A stretch of DNA of 64,000 nucleotides from JACMQX01 sp044225675 (GCA_044225675.1 JBGAIH010000004.1:151507-215506); one strand, 5' to 3'; shown: positions 1 through 7,967, numbered from the stretch's first letter. Made by a program: numbers and translations. Notes: generated by a model from the letters alone, not told the origin.

Positions 1-350
1 TCCAGTCGCGCTGGCGCAACCCTCATGCCGAGCTGGTGATCGAGCTGCCGGAGGGCCTGCGCGTGCCGTCCGACCTGGCGCAGCGCACGGTCCCGGCCCA
101 GAGCGCGCCCGTGGACGGCAAGGCGCTGCTGGGCAAGGCGGTGGTGCCGCAGCGCAAGGACCGCCGGTGGGAGCTCGAGCTGGCGCCGCTCACCCGCATG
201 GACGCGTGGAAGGTGGCCGAGATCAAGCCGGGGACGACCTTGTCGGTGCTGGGCTTTACCTTCAAGGAAGAGAAGGGCGAGGCCGTGCTGCGCGTCGAGT
301 ACCTCTGGGTGGACGGCAAGGCCTATGCCCTGCGCTCAAGCCCGGCGTGA
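1..350 (+). CDS. DUF6152-like protein, C-terminal part (5' end outside window)
   Basis: The reading frame is open from base 3 to the TGA at 348-350, so only the C-terminal ~115 residues are visible. The pattern RWRNPHAELVIELP, then APVDGKALLGKAVVP, then WELELAPLTRMDAW and a GFTF-EEKGEA ending matches my recollection of the DUF6152 family, small exported proteins of unknown role common in Burkholderiales. The signal peptide would lie upstream and cannot be checked. A GTG at 36 is an internal Val, not the start. The gene converges on adk. Confidence 0.6.
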   Translation, partial: QSRWRNPHAELVIELPEGLRVPSDLAQRTVPAQSAPVDGKALLGKAVVPQRKDRRWELELAPLTRMDAWKVAEIKPGTTLSVLGFTFKEEKGEAVLRVEYLWVDGKAYALRSSPA

Positions 351-354
351 GCCA

Positions 355-381
355 TGAAAAAGGGCCGCGTGAGCGGCCCTG
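355..381 (-). terminator. Rho-independent terminator of adk
   Basis: AGGGCCGC-4 nt-GCGGCCCT forms an 8-bp GC stem at 361-380. Read on the minus strand it is followed by a run of five T (complement of 357-361). This suits termination of the leftward adk transcript. There is no T run on the plus side, so it is probably one-directional. Confidence 0.7.
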
Positions 382-471
382 CGGGACAGTCGGTGCGGGC
401 GGTGCGTCGTAGGGGTATCGCCGCTGGGCCTGACCTTCAGAGCGCGATGGCGAGCGACCTCATGCGCGGGG

Positions 472-1128
472 TCAGCCCGCCAGCGCAGCCAGTGCGCGCG
501 CCGTGATCTCGTCCACCGTGCCCATGCCGCTGATCGCGCGGTACTTGGGTGCGTTGGCCGGATCGGACTGGGCCCAGCTCGAGTAGTAGGCCACGAGCGG
601 GCGGGTCTGAGCGCTGTAGACGTCCAGCCGCTTGCGCACGGTTTCTTCCTTGTCGTCTTCCCGCTGGATCAGCGGCTCGCCCGTGACGTCGTCCTTGCCC
701 TCGACCTTGGGCGGGTTGAACTTCACGTGGTACGTGCGCCCGGAGGCGGCATGCGAGCGGCGGCCGCTCATGCGCTCGATGATCGCATCGAAGGGCACGT
801 CGATCTCCAGCACGTAGTCCAGCTTCACGCCGGCCGCCTTCATGGCGTCGGCCTGGGGAATGGTGCGCGGGAAGCCGTCGAACAGGAACCCTTGCGCGCA
901 GTCGGGCTGGGCAATGCGTTCCTTCACGAGGTTGATGATCAGGTCGTCGCTGACCAGCGCGCCGGACTCCATCACCGCCTTGGCCTGCAGGCCGAGCGGC
1001 GTGCCCGCCTTCACGGCGGCGCGCAGCATGTCGCCGGTGGAGATTTGCGGAATGCCGTACTTCTGGCAGATGAAAGCCGCCTGCGTGCCTTTGCCGGCGC
1101 CGGGTGCGCCCAACAGAATCAGTCTCAT
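472..1128 (-). CDS. adk: Adenylate kinase
   Basis: Catalyses AMP + ATP to 2 ADP in the cytoplasm. The 218-residue protein has the P-loop GAPGAGKGT at about residues 7-15, the STGDMLR AMP-binding segment, FDGFPRT near residue 85 and the long-form LID (GRRSH..SGRTYHVKFNPPK). The LID lacks the zinc Cys set, as usual for Gram-negative long-form enzymes. Start ATG at 1128 is preceded by GAGGA with 5 nt spacing. It is the last gene of the leftward exbB-exbD-lpxK-Trm112-kdsB-adk series and has its own terminator. Confidence 0.97.
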   Translation of the reverse strand: MRLILLGAPGAGKGTQAAFICQKYGIPQISTGDMLRAAVKAGTPLGLQAKAVMESGALVSDDLIINLVKERIAQPDCAQGFLFDGFPRTIPQADAMKAAGVKLDYVLEIDVPFDAIIERMSGRRSHAASGRTYHVKFNPPKVEGKDDVTGEPLIQREDDKEETVRKRLDVYSAQTRPLVAYYSSWAQSDPANAPKYRAISGMGTVDEITARALAALAG

Positions 1129-1359
1129 GGATGTCCTCGATGCTTGTGAAATCGGCGAGCGCTTGGAGAGCGTCGGATGCCCGTGCGGTCAACCGGCCTT
1201 GCGCATTCTGGTACGAGGATAGCATGCGATGGCAGCGCAGAACTTACGATGGACAGGCGCGAGCCGGGCCCACGTCACCCCGCCCCCGGCCCGCATCGCC
1301 GGGGCGTCCAGCCCAGGCATGAGGGTCATCTGCCCGCTGACCCCACGCGACGCAGGGAC

Positions 1360-2112
1360 TCAGAACATCTTGCGCACGCGCTCGAGATCCTGCGGCGTGT
1401 CCACGCCCGGTCCGGGCGCATGGTCGCTCACGTGGACCGCAATCCGGTGGCCATGCCAGACTGCCCGCAACTGCTCCAGCGCCTCGACGACCTCGATCGG
1501 TGCTTGCGGCAGCCTCGGGAAAAGCCGCAGGAAGCCGGCGCGATAGCCGTAGATGCCGACGTGACGCAATGGCGCCAGGCCCGGCGGCAGGCTCTCGATG
1601 CCCTGGGCAAAGCCGTCGCGCCACCAGGCGATGGGTGCGCGGCTGAAGTAGAGCGCCAGTCCGCTTGCTTCGAGCACGACCTTCACCACGTTGGGATTGC
1701 GGAAGTCCTCGACGTTGTCGATCGCGTGGGCCGCCGTGCTCATGCTGGCTTCGGGCCGCTGCGCCAGCAGGTGGGCGACGGCGTCGATCAACGCCGGGTC
1801 GATCAAGGGCTCGTCGCCCTGCACGTTCACCACGATGTCATCGCCATCGAGGCCCAGCAGCTCGCAGGCCTCGGCCAAGCGGTCGCTGCCCGAAGGGTGG
1901 TCGGTGCGCGTGAGCACGGCCTCGACACCGGCGGCTGCGCAGGCGCCGATGATCAGTTCACTGTCGGCAGCCACCACCACGCGCGAAGCACCCGATTGAA
2001 GCGCGCGCTGCGCGACACGCACGACCATCGGCGCGCCGCCGAGATCGGCCATCGGTTTGTCAGGCAGCCGAGTGGAGGCCAGGCGTGCGGGAATGAGAAC
2101 GGTGAAGCTCAT
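1360..2112 (-). CDS. kdsB: 3-deoxy-manno-octulosonate cytidylyltransferase
   Basis: Activates Kdo to CMP-Kdo for lipopolysaccharide inner core synthesis. 250 residues. The N-terminus FTVLIPARLASTRLPDKP is the nucleotide-binding signature, followed by HPSGSDRLAEA and NVQGDEPLI. ATG at 2112 gives the family-typical N-terminus. An in-frame GTG at 2124 overlaps the stop of the upstream Trm112 gene as GTGA and could be used instead, adding four residues. Together with lpxK it makes this a lipid A/core cluster. Confidence 0.95.
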   Translation of the reverse strand: MSFTVLIPARLASTRLPDKPMADLGGAPMVVRVAQRALQSGASRVVVAADSELIIGACAAAGVEAVLTRTDHPSGSDRLAEACELLGLDGDDIVVNVQGDEPLIDPALIDAVAHLLAQRPEASMSTAAHAIDNVEDFRNPNVVKVVLEASGLALYFSRAPIAWWRDGFAQGIESLPPGLAPLRHVGIYGYRAGFLRLFPRLPQAPIEVVEALEQLRAVWHGHRIAVHVSDHAPGPGVDTPQDLERVRKMF

Positions 2113-2120
2113 CGGGAAGT

Positions 2121-2327
2121 TCACACCAGAGGGGTGCGGGCGGGCAGTTGTTCGAGTTCTTCATCGCTGAGCGTGCGGGCCTCGCTCTCCAGCAGCACGG
2201 GAATGCCGTCGCGCACCGGATAGGCCAGACGCGCACTGCGCGAGATCAGCTCCTGGCGTTCCCGGTCAAAGTCCAGCGGACCCTTGGTGACGGGGCAGAC
2301 CAGCAGTTCAAGGAGTTTGGTGTCCAT
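2121..2327 (-). CDS. Trm112 family small protein (YcaR-like)
   Basis: A 68-residue Trm112-fold protein starting MDTKLLELLVCPVTKGPLDF. In bacteria this family nearly always sits between lpxK and kdsB, as here. Its biochemical role is poorly defined, although eukaryotic and archaeal relatives activate methyltransferases. Only one Cys of the possible zinc set remains (LVCPVT). A longer upstream opening in the same frame lies inside lpxK and lacks family similarity, so ATG 2327 is chosen. It begins 10 bp after the lpxK stop. Confidence 0.88.
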   Translation of the reverse strand: MDTKLLELLVCPVTKGPLDFDRERQELISRSARLAYPVRDGIPVLLESEARTLSDEELEQLPARTPLV

Positions 2328-2337
2328 GGGGAGCGCT

Positions 2338-3351
2338 TTACGGTTGGGGCTGCGGTGATGATAGCCGCGCATCCAGCAGGGCATCGAGGCGTTCGAGCAT
2401 GGCCGGCTCCGGAGAGAACTCAAGCGGCACTGCCCAGGCCAGCGGATCGAGCGCCCACAGCTTGACGGCGTCTTTCTCCGTGCACAGCAGGGGCATGCCG
2501 GGCCTGCCGGGAACGCCGCTGCGGGCGAAGTCGTGATGGTCTTCGAGGGCAAAGGTGGCTGCCAGGTTCAGGCCGCGTGCGCGCAGCATCTCGAAGAACC
2601 GCTCGGGGCGCGCAATGCCGGCCAGGGCGGCGACGGGCTGGCCCTGCAGATCGGCGAGTGCCAGCCGCGCGCCATCAGACCGCACGGCGTGGTCGGCCAG
2701 CGCGCGCCGCGCCGTGAAGCCGCCGCTGAAGGCGACGTGATCGCCGCTGTGCAGCACGATGTCCGGCGCGGGCCGGCGCGGCCAGGGCTCGCGCAGCGGC
2801 CCGGCGGGTAGCACAAAGCCGTTGCCCACGCCGCGCTCATCGAAGACGCAGATCTCCACGTCGCGCAGCAGCGCGAGATGCTGGAGCCCGTCGTCGGCAA
2901 CGATCACCTGCGTCTCGGGGTGTGCAGCCATGAGCGCGCGCACCGCGTCGATCCGCCGCGCCGCGACGAACACCGGCGCGTGGCAGGTGCGCGCGATCAG
3001 CAGCGGCTCGTCGCCGACGTCGCTGGCCATGCTGCGCGCGGTCACCTCGCGGCAGTCCCGCGTGGACCGGCCGTAGCCGCGCGAAACCACGCCGGCGGCA
3101 AGACCTCGCGCCTGCAGATGCCGGGTGATCGCGATCACCGCAGGGGTCTTGCCGGCGCCGCCCGCCACCACGTTGCCGATCACCACGACGGGCACGGGCG
3201 CCCGGTGAGCCGGAAAGAGATGCCATTGGTAGAGGCCGCGCCGCAGGGCGCCGAGCAGGCGAACGACGAGAGACAGCGGCCACAGCGCCCAGGCCAGGGC
3301 GCCGCGGCGCGTCCAGGCGTCCAGCAGGGCTTGTCGCACCCTGGCGCCCAT
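2338..3351 (-). CDS. lpxK: Tetraacyldisaccharide 4'-kinase
   Basis: Phosphorylates the 4' position of the lipid A disaccharide at the inner membrane. 337 residues. A hydrophobic/basic N-terminus (WALWPLSLVVRLLGALRR) precedes VVVIGNVVAGGAGKTP, the family P-loop at about residues 56-70. SRGYGR and IVADDGLQH follow. The ATG at 3351 lies 3 bp after the exbD stop, so translation is probably coupled. Confidence 0.95.
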   Translation of the reverse strand: MGARVRQALLDAWTRRGALAWALWPLSLVVRLLGALRRGLYQWHLFPAHRAPVPVVVIGNVVAGGAGKTPAVIAITRHLQARGLAAGVVSRGYGRSTRDCREVTARSMASDVGDEPLLIARTCHAPVFVAARRIDAVRALMAAHPETQVIVADDGLQHLALLRDVEICVFDERGVGNGFVLPAGPLREPWPRRPAPDIVLHSGDHVAFSGGFTARRALADHAVRSDGARLALADLQGQPVAALAGIARPERFFEMLRARGLNLAATFALEDHHDFARSGVPGRPGMPLLCTEKDAVKLWALDPLAWAVPLEFSPEPAMLERLDALLDARLSSPQPQP

Positions 3352-3354
3352 GCG

Positions 3355-3786
3355 CTACTTCGCGGCCGCTGCCTGCGCCGAAGACTGCGTGGCGAAGGTG
3401 ATCTGCGTCAGACCTGAGCGGCGCGCGGCTTCCATCACCGTGATCACGGACTGGTGCGCGGCGCTGGCGTCCGCGCTGATGATGACCACGGTGTCCTTGC
3501 CGGCCCGCGCGCCTTCCACCATGGCCACGGCCAGCGCGTCGATGCTGCGGCCATTGACCGGCGTGCGATTGACCGCATAGCGACCGTCGCTGCTCACGGA
3601 AATGATGAGTTCCTTGGGGTAGTCGCGCTGCGCGTCGGTGTCGGCCACCGGCAGGCGCAGCTGCAGCTCCGTGAACTTGCTGTAGGTGGTCGACAGCATC
3701 AGGAAGATCAGCACGACCAGCAGCACGTCGATGAACGGGATCAGGTTGATCTCCGGCTCGTCTTTCTGGCGGGGGCGGAAGTTCAT
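3355..3786 (-). CDS. exbD: ExbD/TolR family biopolymer transport protein
   Basis: 143 residues with one transmembrane helix at about 13-34 carrying the essential proton-pathway Asp (D20 in LIPFIDVLLV), then a periplasmic domain. It works with ExbB to energise outer-membrane transport through the proton motive force. No TonB gene is adjacent. Because tolB-pal-cpoB at 55.8-58.5 kb also lack neighbouring tolQRA, a Tol role cannot be excluded, but placement before lpxK is the usual betaproteobacterial ExbD arrangement. Confidence 0.88.
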   Translation of the reverse strand: MNFRPRQKDEPEINLIPFIDVLLVVLIFLMLSTTYSKFTELQLRLPVADTDAQRDYPKELIISVSSDGRYAVNRTPVNGRSIDALAVAMVEGARAGKDTVVIISADASAAHQSVITVMEAARRSGLTQITFATQSSAQAAAAK

Positions 3787-3796
3787 GGCGGCGCGC

Positions 3797-4447
3797 TCAG
3801 CTGGCCTGGCGGCGCAGCGTGTTGAGGTGGCGCACGAAGCGTTCGGACGCCAGCTCCAGCGCCAGCAGATAGCTGTCGACGCGGGCGCGGAAGTAGCGCC
3901 AGAAGATCAGCGACGGAATCGCGACGATCAGGCCGAACGCGGTGTTGTAGAGCGCGATGGAGATGCCATGGGCGAGCTGGGCCGGATTGCTGGCGCCGAT
4001 GGCCGAGCCCGCGCCGCCGCTGGGCGCCTGCGAGCCGAAGATTTCGATCATGCCGATCACCGTGCCCAGCAGGCCGAGCAGCGGTGCGGCCGAGGCGATG
4101 GTGGCCAGCGCCGGCAGGTAGCGCTCCAGGCGGTGCGCGACGGCGCGTCCGGTGCCTTCCATGGAGGCTCGCAGATCAGCCTCGGAGCAACGGGGGTTGC
4201 TGTTGAGCGCGCGAAAGCCGCTCGCGAGCACCTCGCCCAGGGCCGAGTTCTGCTCCAGCTGCGTGACGACGTCCGGGCCCGGGATGGCGGTGCGCGAGAC
4301 CGTGAGGGCCTCGTCGAGCAGCTTGGGTGGGACGATGCGCGCCGTCTTGAGGCTGATGAAGCGCTCGATGACGAGGGCCATGGCCAGAACGGAGCAGGCA
4401 ATCAGCGGCCAGATCGGCCAGCCAGCGGCTTGTATGATCGAAAGCAA
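3797..4447 (-). CDS. exbB: ExbB/MotA/TolQ family proton channel protein, TTG start
   Basis: 216 residues, three predicted membrane segments: about residues 6-26, then LPALATIASAAPLLGLLGTVIGM and ISIALYNTAFGLIVAIPSL, the conserved MotA/TolQ/ExbB helices. No ATG fits. TTG at 4447 is chosen because GGAGAG lies 5 nt upstream and the product begins with the normal ExbB N-terminus; the frame stays open further upstream but reads as non-family sequence. First gene of the leftward operon; its promoter should lie in the 4448-4799 interval. Confidence 0.88.
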   Translation of the reverse strand: MLSIIQAAGWPIWPLIACSVLAMALVIERFISLKTARIVPPKLLDEALTVSRTAIPGPDVVTQLEQNSALGEVLASGFRALNSNPRCSEADLRASMEGTGRAVAHRLERYLPALATIASAAPLLGLLGTVIGMIEIFGSQAPSGGAGSAIGASNPAQLAHGISIALYNTAFGLIVAIPSLIFWRYFRARVDSYLLALELASERFVRHLNTLRRQAS

Positions 4448-4799
4448 AGGGGTCTCTCCACGCAGAAAACGCCGTTGGCGCTGCGCGATTATGGCGTACC
4501 TGCCACCGTGTTTCGGCGCCAATCGTGACGGCGGCCGTGCGGCTTGGGCGAAAGCGCAACATGACCACAGAAGATGTGGATAACTTTGTGAAGAAGTGGG
4601 TTGGGAAGCGCTGCGAAGCCGCACCAGCGCTGCGATGTGACAGATCGATGACTTTTTGAGCAGGAAAATCCGTAATGGAATCAACCACTTGCACGACAGC
4701 GTCAGCGCGATCCTACGGTTCCGTAGGCAAAATGCCTAAGCCTCCGTCAACTGTGGAGTATTGTGCTGTGCAATACGCCGCCAAGGCGCGTCGCTGCTG
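4448..4799. promoter_or_regulatory. Divergent exbB / xseA intergenic region with clustered inverted repeats
   Basis: This 350-bp gene-free stretch separates divergent exbB and xseA. It holds a perfect DnaA-box 9-mer (TGTGGATAA) at 4575-4583. Two overlapping palindromes follow: CCTACGG-TT-CCGTAGG at 4712-4727 and TAGGCA-AAA-TGCCTA at 4724-4738. A third inverted repeat, GTATTG-7 nt-CAATAC, lies at 4758-4776 just before the xseA start. No convincing -35/-10 pair or Fur-like box was seen. Operator function is inferred from symmetry only. Confidence 0.4.
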
Positions 4800-6089
4800 A
4801 TGTCCGACCCTGAAACGCAAGCATTCAAGCCGCGAATCTGGCAGGTTGGGGCGCTATGCCGCGCCGTTGCTGATGCGCTGGACGCTCGATTCAATCCTGT
4901 CGCGGTCCGCGGCGAGATTTCGGGCTTCTCGCGCGCAGCCAGCGGGCATTGCTATTTTTCGCTGAAGGACGAGCAGGGCCAGATCCGCTGCGCCATGTTC
5001 CGGCGTGCCGCGAGCCTGCTGGATTTCACGCCGCGCGACGGCGAAGCGGTCGAGGTGCGCGGCCGCCTCGGGGTGTACGAGCCGCGTGGCGACCTGCAAC
5101 TGATCGTCGAATCGATGAGCCGAGCCGGGCAGGGCGCGCTGTTCGAGCAGTTCCTGCGTCTGAAGGCGCGACTGGAGGGCGAAGGCCTGTTCGATGCATC
5201 GCGCAAGCGCCCCCTGCCGGTCCTGCCGCGGCGCATCGGGCTGGTGACCTCGCTGGGCGCCGCGGCGCTGCATGACGTGGTCGTGGCCCTGCGCCGCCGC
5301 GTGCCGCACATTCCGGTCGTCATTGCGCCAGCGCCCGTGCAGGGGGCCGGGGCCGTCGCCGAACTGGTCAGGGCGCTGCGCAGTCTGTGGCCGGGCACGT
5401 TGCCCGGTCCGGCCGTGGACGTCATCCTGCTGGTGCGGGGTGGCGGCTCGATCGAAGACCTGTGGTCCTTCAATGACGAGCAACTTGCCCGCACGATCGT
5501 GCAATGTCCGGTGCCGGTTGTCAGCGGCGTGGGCCACGAGACCGACTTCACCATCGCAGACTTCTGCGCCGACCTGCGGGCTCCGACGCCGACGGCGGCG
5601 GCCGAGCTCGTGTCCCAGCCGCGCGACGTCTGGCTGGGCGCGCTCGATGCCCTGGCGCAGTCCATGCAGGACGCAGTTCACCGGCGCCTGGACACCGCAG
5701 CACAGCGTCTCGATCAGGCTATGTCGCGGCTGGGCCGGCCTTCGGCGCTGGTGGCACGGCAGCAGCTCAGGCTGGGCCAGATGGCGCATCGCCTGCGCTA
5801 TGGCTCGCGCGCACTGCTGGAGCGCCAGCGCCAGGCGCTTGTGACGCAGCAGCTTGCGCTCCCCCAGCGGGTCGAGTCCCGCCTGGCACGGGCCGAGGAG
5901 CGACTGCAGCGGGCGCAGCTTCGGTTGGAACTGCTCGATCCGCGGCTCGTCCTGCAACGGGGCTATGCGTGGTTGAGTGACGAGTCGGGCCATGCGGTCA
6001 CCCGTGCCGCGCAGACGGTGCCCGGCCAGGCGCTTCGCGCAACCCTCGCTGACGGCGAGGTTGAATTGACGGTGTCATCGCCGCGCTGA
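4800..6089 (+). CDS. xseA: Exodeoxyribonuclease VII large subunit
   Basis: Large, catalytic subunit of the ssDNA-specific exonuclease that acts in both directions. 429 residues from ATG 4800. An N-terminal OB-fold domain at about 10-110 (VRGEISGFSRAASGHCYFSLKDE) precedes the catalytic region with VDVILLVRGGGSIEDLW and SGVGHETDFTI, and a long Gln/Arg-rich coiled coil at about 290-390. A start 39 bp earlier (4761) is in frame but lacks family similarity. xseB is not adjacent. sodB follows after 45 bp. Confidence 0.95.
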   Translation: MSDPETQAFKPRIWQVGALCRAVADALDARFNPVAVRGEISGFSRAASGHCYFSLKDEQGQIRCAMFRRAASLLDFTPRDGEAVEVRGRLGVYEPRGDLQLIVESMSRAGQGALFEQFLRLKARLEGEGLFDASRKRPLPVLPRRIGLVTSLGAAALHDVVVALRRRVPHIPVVIAPAPVQGAGAVAELVRALRSLWPGTLPGPAVDVILLVRGGGSIEDLWSFNDEQLARTIVQCPVPVVSGVGHETDFTIADFCADLRAPTPTAAAELVSQPRDVWLGALDALAQSMQDAVHRRLDTAAQRLDQAMSRLGRPSALVARQQLRLGQMAHRLRYGSRALLERQRQALVTQQLALPQRVESRLARAEERLQRAQLRLELLDPRLVLQRGYAWLSDESGHAVTRAAQTVPGQALRATLADGEVELTVSSPR

Positions 6090-6134
6090 AAGAAGTTTCT
6101 ACAATCCGCCTTTCAGACCAACAACCACGAGGAA

Positions 6135-6719
6135 ATGATGGAACACACGCTGCCCCCGCTGCCTTACCCGATCGACTCCCTGGCGCCTGCCTACTCCAAG
6201 GAAACCCTGGAGTACCACCACGGCAAGCACCACAACGCCTACGTCGTGAACCTGAACAACCTGCAGAAGGGCACGGAGTTCGAGAGCATGACGCTCGAGG
6301 AGATCGTCAAGAAGTCCAGCGGCGGCATCTACAACAACGCCGCCCAGATCTGGAACCACACCTTCTTCTGGAACTGCATGAAGCCCGCCGGCGGTGGTGA
6401 GCCCTCGGGCGCGCTGGCTGCAGCCATCAACGCGAAGTGGGGCAGCTACGCCGCCTTCAAGGAAGCCTTCGTGAAGTCGGCCGTGGGCAACTTCGGCAGC
6501 GGCTGGACCTGGCTGGTGAAAAAGGCCGACGGCTCCGTCGACATCGTCAACATGGGCGCCGCCGGCACCCCGCTGACCACCGCCGACAAGGCCCTGCTGT
6601 GCGTGGACGTGTGGGAACACGCCTACTACATCGACTACCGCAACCTGCGTCCCAAGTTCGTCGAGACCTTCCTCAACAACCTGGTGAACTGGGGCTTTGC
6701 CGAAAGCAACTTCGCCTGA
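6135..6719 (+). CDS. sodB: Superoxide dismutase, Fe/Mn family
   Basis: Dismutates superoxide in the cytoplasm. 194 residues. Metal ligands are all present: H28 (EYHHGKHHNAYV), H75 (IWNHTFFW), D158 and H162 (VDVWEHAYY). The Gln in NNAAQIW and the AGG..PSG segment are typical of the Fe type. Two ATG codons stand in tandem at 6135/6138 after GAGGAA, so the exact first residue is uncertain by one. A strong terminator follows. Confidence 0.95.
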   Translation: MMEHTLPPLPYPIDSLAPAYSKETLEYHHGKHHNAYVVNLNNLQKGTEFESMTLEEIVKKSSGGIYNNAAQIWNHTFFWNCMKPAGGGEPSGALAAAINAKWGSYAAFKEAFVKSAVGNFGSGWTWLVKKADGSVDIVNMGAAGTPLTTADKALLCVDVWEHAYYIDYRNLRPKFVETFLNNLVNWGFAESNFA

Positions 6720-6741
6720 ACGCCGGGCGCCTGGGCGTCCC

Positions 6742-6775
6742 ATGGAAAAAGCCGCTCCCAGAGCGGCTTTTGTCT
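6742..6775 (+). terminator. Rho-independent terminator after sodB, probably bidirectional
   Basis: AAGCCGCTC-CCA-GAGCGGCTT gives a 9-bp stem flanked by an A run on the left and TTTT on the right. It therefore serves sodB and could also stop the leftward DUF192 gene that ends at 6807. Confidence 0.8.
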
Positions 6776-6806
6776 TTCCGGCGGAGGCCGCGGCGCGTGC
6801 GCGCGC

Positions 6807-7298
6807 CTATCGGGTGGTCTCGAACGGTTTGCCCGCCAACTTGAAGCCGGCGCCGATCTTGCGCTTGGCGAACCAGCCCTGGTTCATCTCCAGGACGTAA
6901 CGCACCGGCTTGAGCGAACAGTGGGAGTCGAGCGTCTGAGGCTTCATGTCGACGATGTTCACGATGCTGCCGTCGTCCGCGATGAAGGCGGCCGACAGCG
7001 GAAGCAGGGTGTTCTTCATCCAGAAGCACTGCATCGCCGGCTGCTCGAAGACGAACAGCATACCTTCATGCGCCGGCATCTCCTTGCGGAACATCAGTCC
7101 GATCTGGCGCTGCTCCGGGGTGAAGGCGACCTGACTGTCGATCTGGTGCATGCCGGCCGAGAGGGTGACGCGGGGCAGGTTCAGTTGGGGGCCCTCCTGC
7201 GCGCGGGCGGACAGGCCGAGACCGGCCAGGGCCAGCGCGGCAAAGGCACCAGCGAGGCGACGGCGGAGCAGGGCGGTGGCGGGGTACGAAGTCGACAA
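6807..7298 (-). CDS. DUF192 family exported protein, TTG start
   Basis: 163 residues with a basic N-terminus and signal peptide (RRRLAGAFAALALAGLGLSARA), then a DUF192 domain with MQCFWMKNTLLPLSAAFIADDG near the middle. Family function is unknown; members are periplasmic or cell-surface small beta-barrel-like domains. TTG at 7298 is chosen because GAGGAAGG ends 8 nt upstream. Another in-frame TTG at 7316 would place that ribosome site inside the gene. A terminator of the upstream gene lies just before it, so it probably has separate expression. Confidence 0.82.
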   Translation of the reverse strand: MSTSYPATALLRRRLAGAFAALALAGLGLSARAQEGPQLNLPRVTLSAGMHQIDSQVAFTPEQRQIGLMFRKEMPAHEGMLFVFEQPAMQCFWMKNTLLPLSAAFIADDGSIVNIVDMKPQTLDSHCSLKPVRYVLEMNQGWFAKRKIGAGFKLAGKPFETTR

Positions 7299-7319
7299 GG
7301 CAATGACCTTCCTCAAAAG

Positions 7320-7347
7320 AAAATGCCCGCAGGGGTGCGGGCATTTT
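7320..7347 (-). terminator. Terminator of the Ala/Lys-rich protein gene
   Basis: AAAATGCCCGCA and TGCGGGCATTTT form a 12-bp stem around a 4-nt loop, followed on the minus strand by CTTTT. It lies 3' of the 7455-7769 gene and only about 20 bp upstream of the DUF192 start. Confidence 0.8.
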
Positions 7348-7350
7348 GAC

Positions 7351-7441
7351 CGAAGCTGCTCGGAAATGTTCCGAGCGTTTCAGAAGTTGCCCGGACCATT
7401 TCCAGGCGTTTCAGAAGTCGCCCGGAAACTTCCGGGCCGGT
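7351..7441. repeat. Three tandem 31-bp units, each able to form a hairpin
   Basis: A GAAG[C/T][T/C]G-[C/T]-CGGA unit recurs at 7352, 7383 and 7414, a period of 31 bp. Each unit carries an inverted repeat: CTCGGAA-ATG-TTCCGAG (7359-7375, perfect), CCCGGA-5 nt-TCCAGG (7390-7406, imperfect) and CCCGGAA-AC-TTCCGGG (7421-7436, perfect). The linker CGTTTCAGAAG is shared by units two and three. The array lies in the 3' untranslated region of the Ala/Lys-rich gene, before its terminator. Confidence 0.75.
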
Positions 7442-7454
7442 TCAAGACGGCTGA

Positions 7455-7769
7455 TTAGGCCTTCTTGTCTTCCTTCTTTTCCTTCTTGGCCTTCTTGGCG
7501 GCGGCCTTTTCTTCCTTGGCCTTCTTGGCGGCGGCAGCCTTTTCTTCCTTGGCGGCCTTGGCGGCAGCGGCCTTTTCTTCCTTCATCTTCTTGGCAGCGG
7601 CGGCCTTGTCTTCCTTGGCGGGAGCGGCAGCGGCGGCGGGAGCAGCCGGAGCGGCGGGAGCAGCAGCAGCGGCCGGGGCAGCGGGAGCAGCCGGCTTGGC
7701 GGCGGGAGCCTGGGCAAACGCGCCAGCAGCGAACAGACCAGCGATCAGAGCAGCAAGAACTTTGTTCAT
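7455..7769 (-). CDS. Exported Ala/Pro- then Lys/Ala/Glu-rich low-complexity protein
   Basis: 104 residues in three parts. A clean signal peptide (MNKVLAALIAGLFAAGAFAQ) comes first, then an Ala/Pro linker at about 21-50, then a highly charged segment at about 51-104 built from KAAAAK/KEEKAAAAK repeats that should form a long helix. No enzyme domain is visible. Similar low-complexity exported proteins are common in Comamonadaceae, but I know of no assigned function. The DNA is repetitive and prone to slippage. It reads divergently from icd. Confidence 0.75.
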   Translation of the reverse strand: MNKVLAALIAGLFAAGAFAQAPAAKPAAPAAPAAAAAPAAPAAPAAAAAPAKEDKAAAAKKMKEEKAAAAKAAKEEKAAAAKKAKEEKAAAKKAKKEKKEDKKA

Positions 7770-7856
7770 TTGGATACTTCCTTGGGAATAACGTTATCGG
7801 AAACCACCTCCCCAACATTGGAGAGCCCTTCCGTAACGGCGCCCGTTTCAACACGG

Positions 7857-7908
7857 TTGACAGCCCGGCGACAATTTTTTGTCGATAGAATCCTAGGGTT
7901 TTGCCTAG
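7857..7908. promoter_or_regulatory. Candidate operator/promoter region between the Ala/Lys-rich gene and icd
   Basis: Contains TTGACA (7857-7862), a perfect palindrome CGACAA-TTTT-TTGTCG (7869-7884), TAGAAT (7886-7891) and CCTAGG twice (7893-7898 and 7903-7908). The TTGACA-TAGAAT spacing is 23 bp, too long for a normal sigma-70 promoter, so the exact promoter is unresolved. The symmetry suggests a regulator site. Confidence 0.35.
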
Positions 7909-7967
7909 GTCTTCATCTCGAAGGCCCGGCCGCTCAACGTCGTTACAACCTCCCGGAGACCGCTTCC

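Noticed and set aside
4575..4583. Perfect DnaA box TGTGGATAA
   Set aside because: A single 9-mer with no further boxes, AT-rich unwinding tract or dnaA/parAB genes nearby; not evidence for an origin.
7857..7891. TTGACA ... TAGAAT as icd promoter
   Set aside because: The spacing is 23 bp, outside the 16-18 bp range; the region is listed only as a possible regulatory site.
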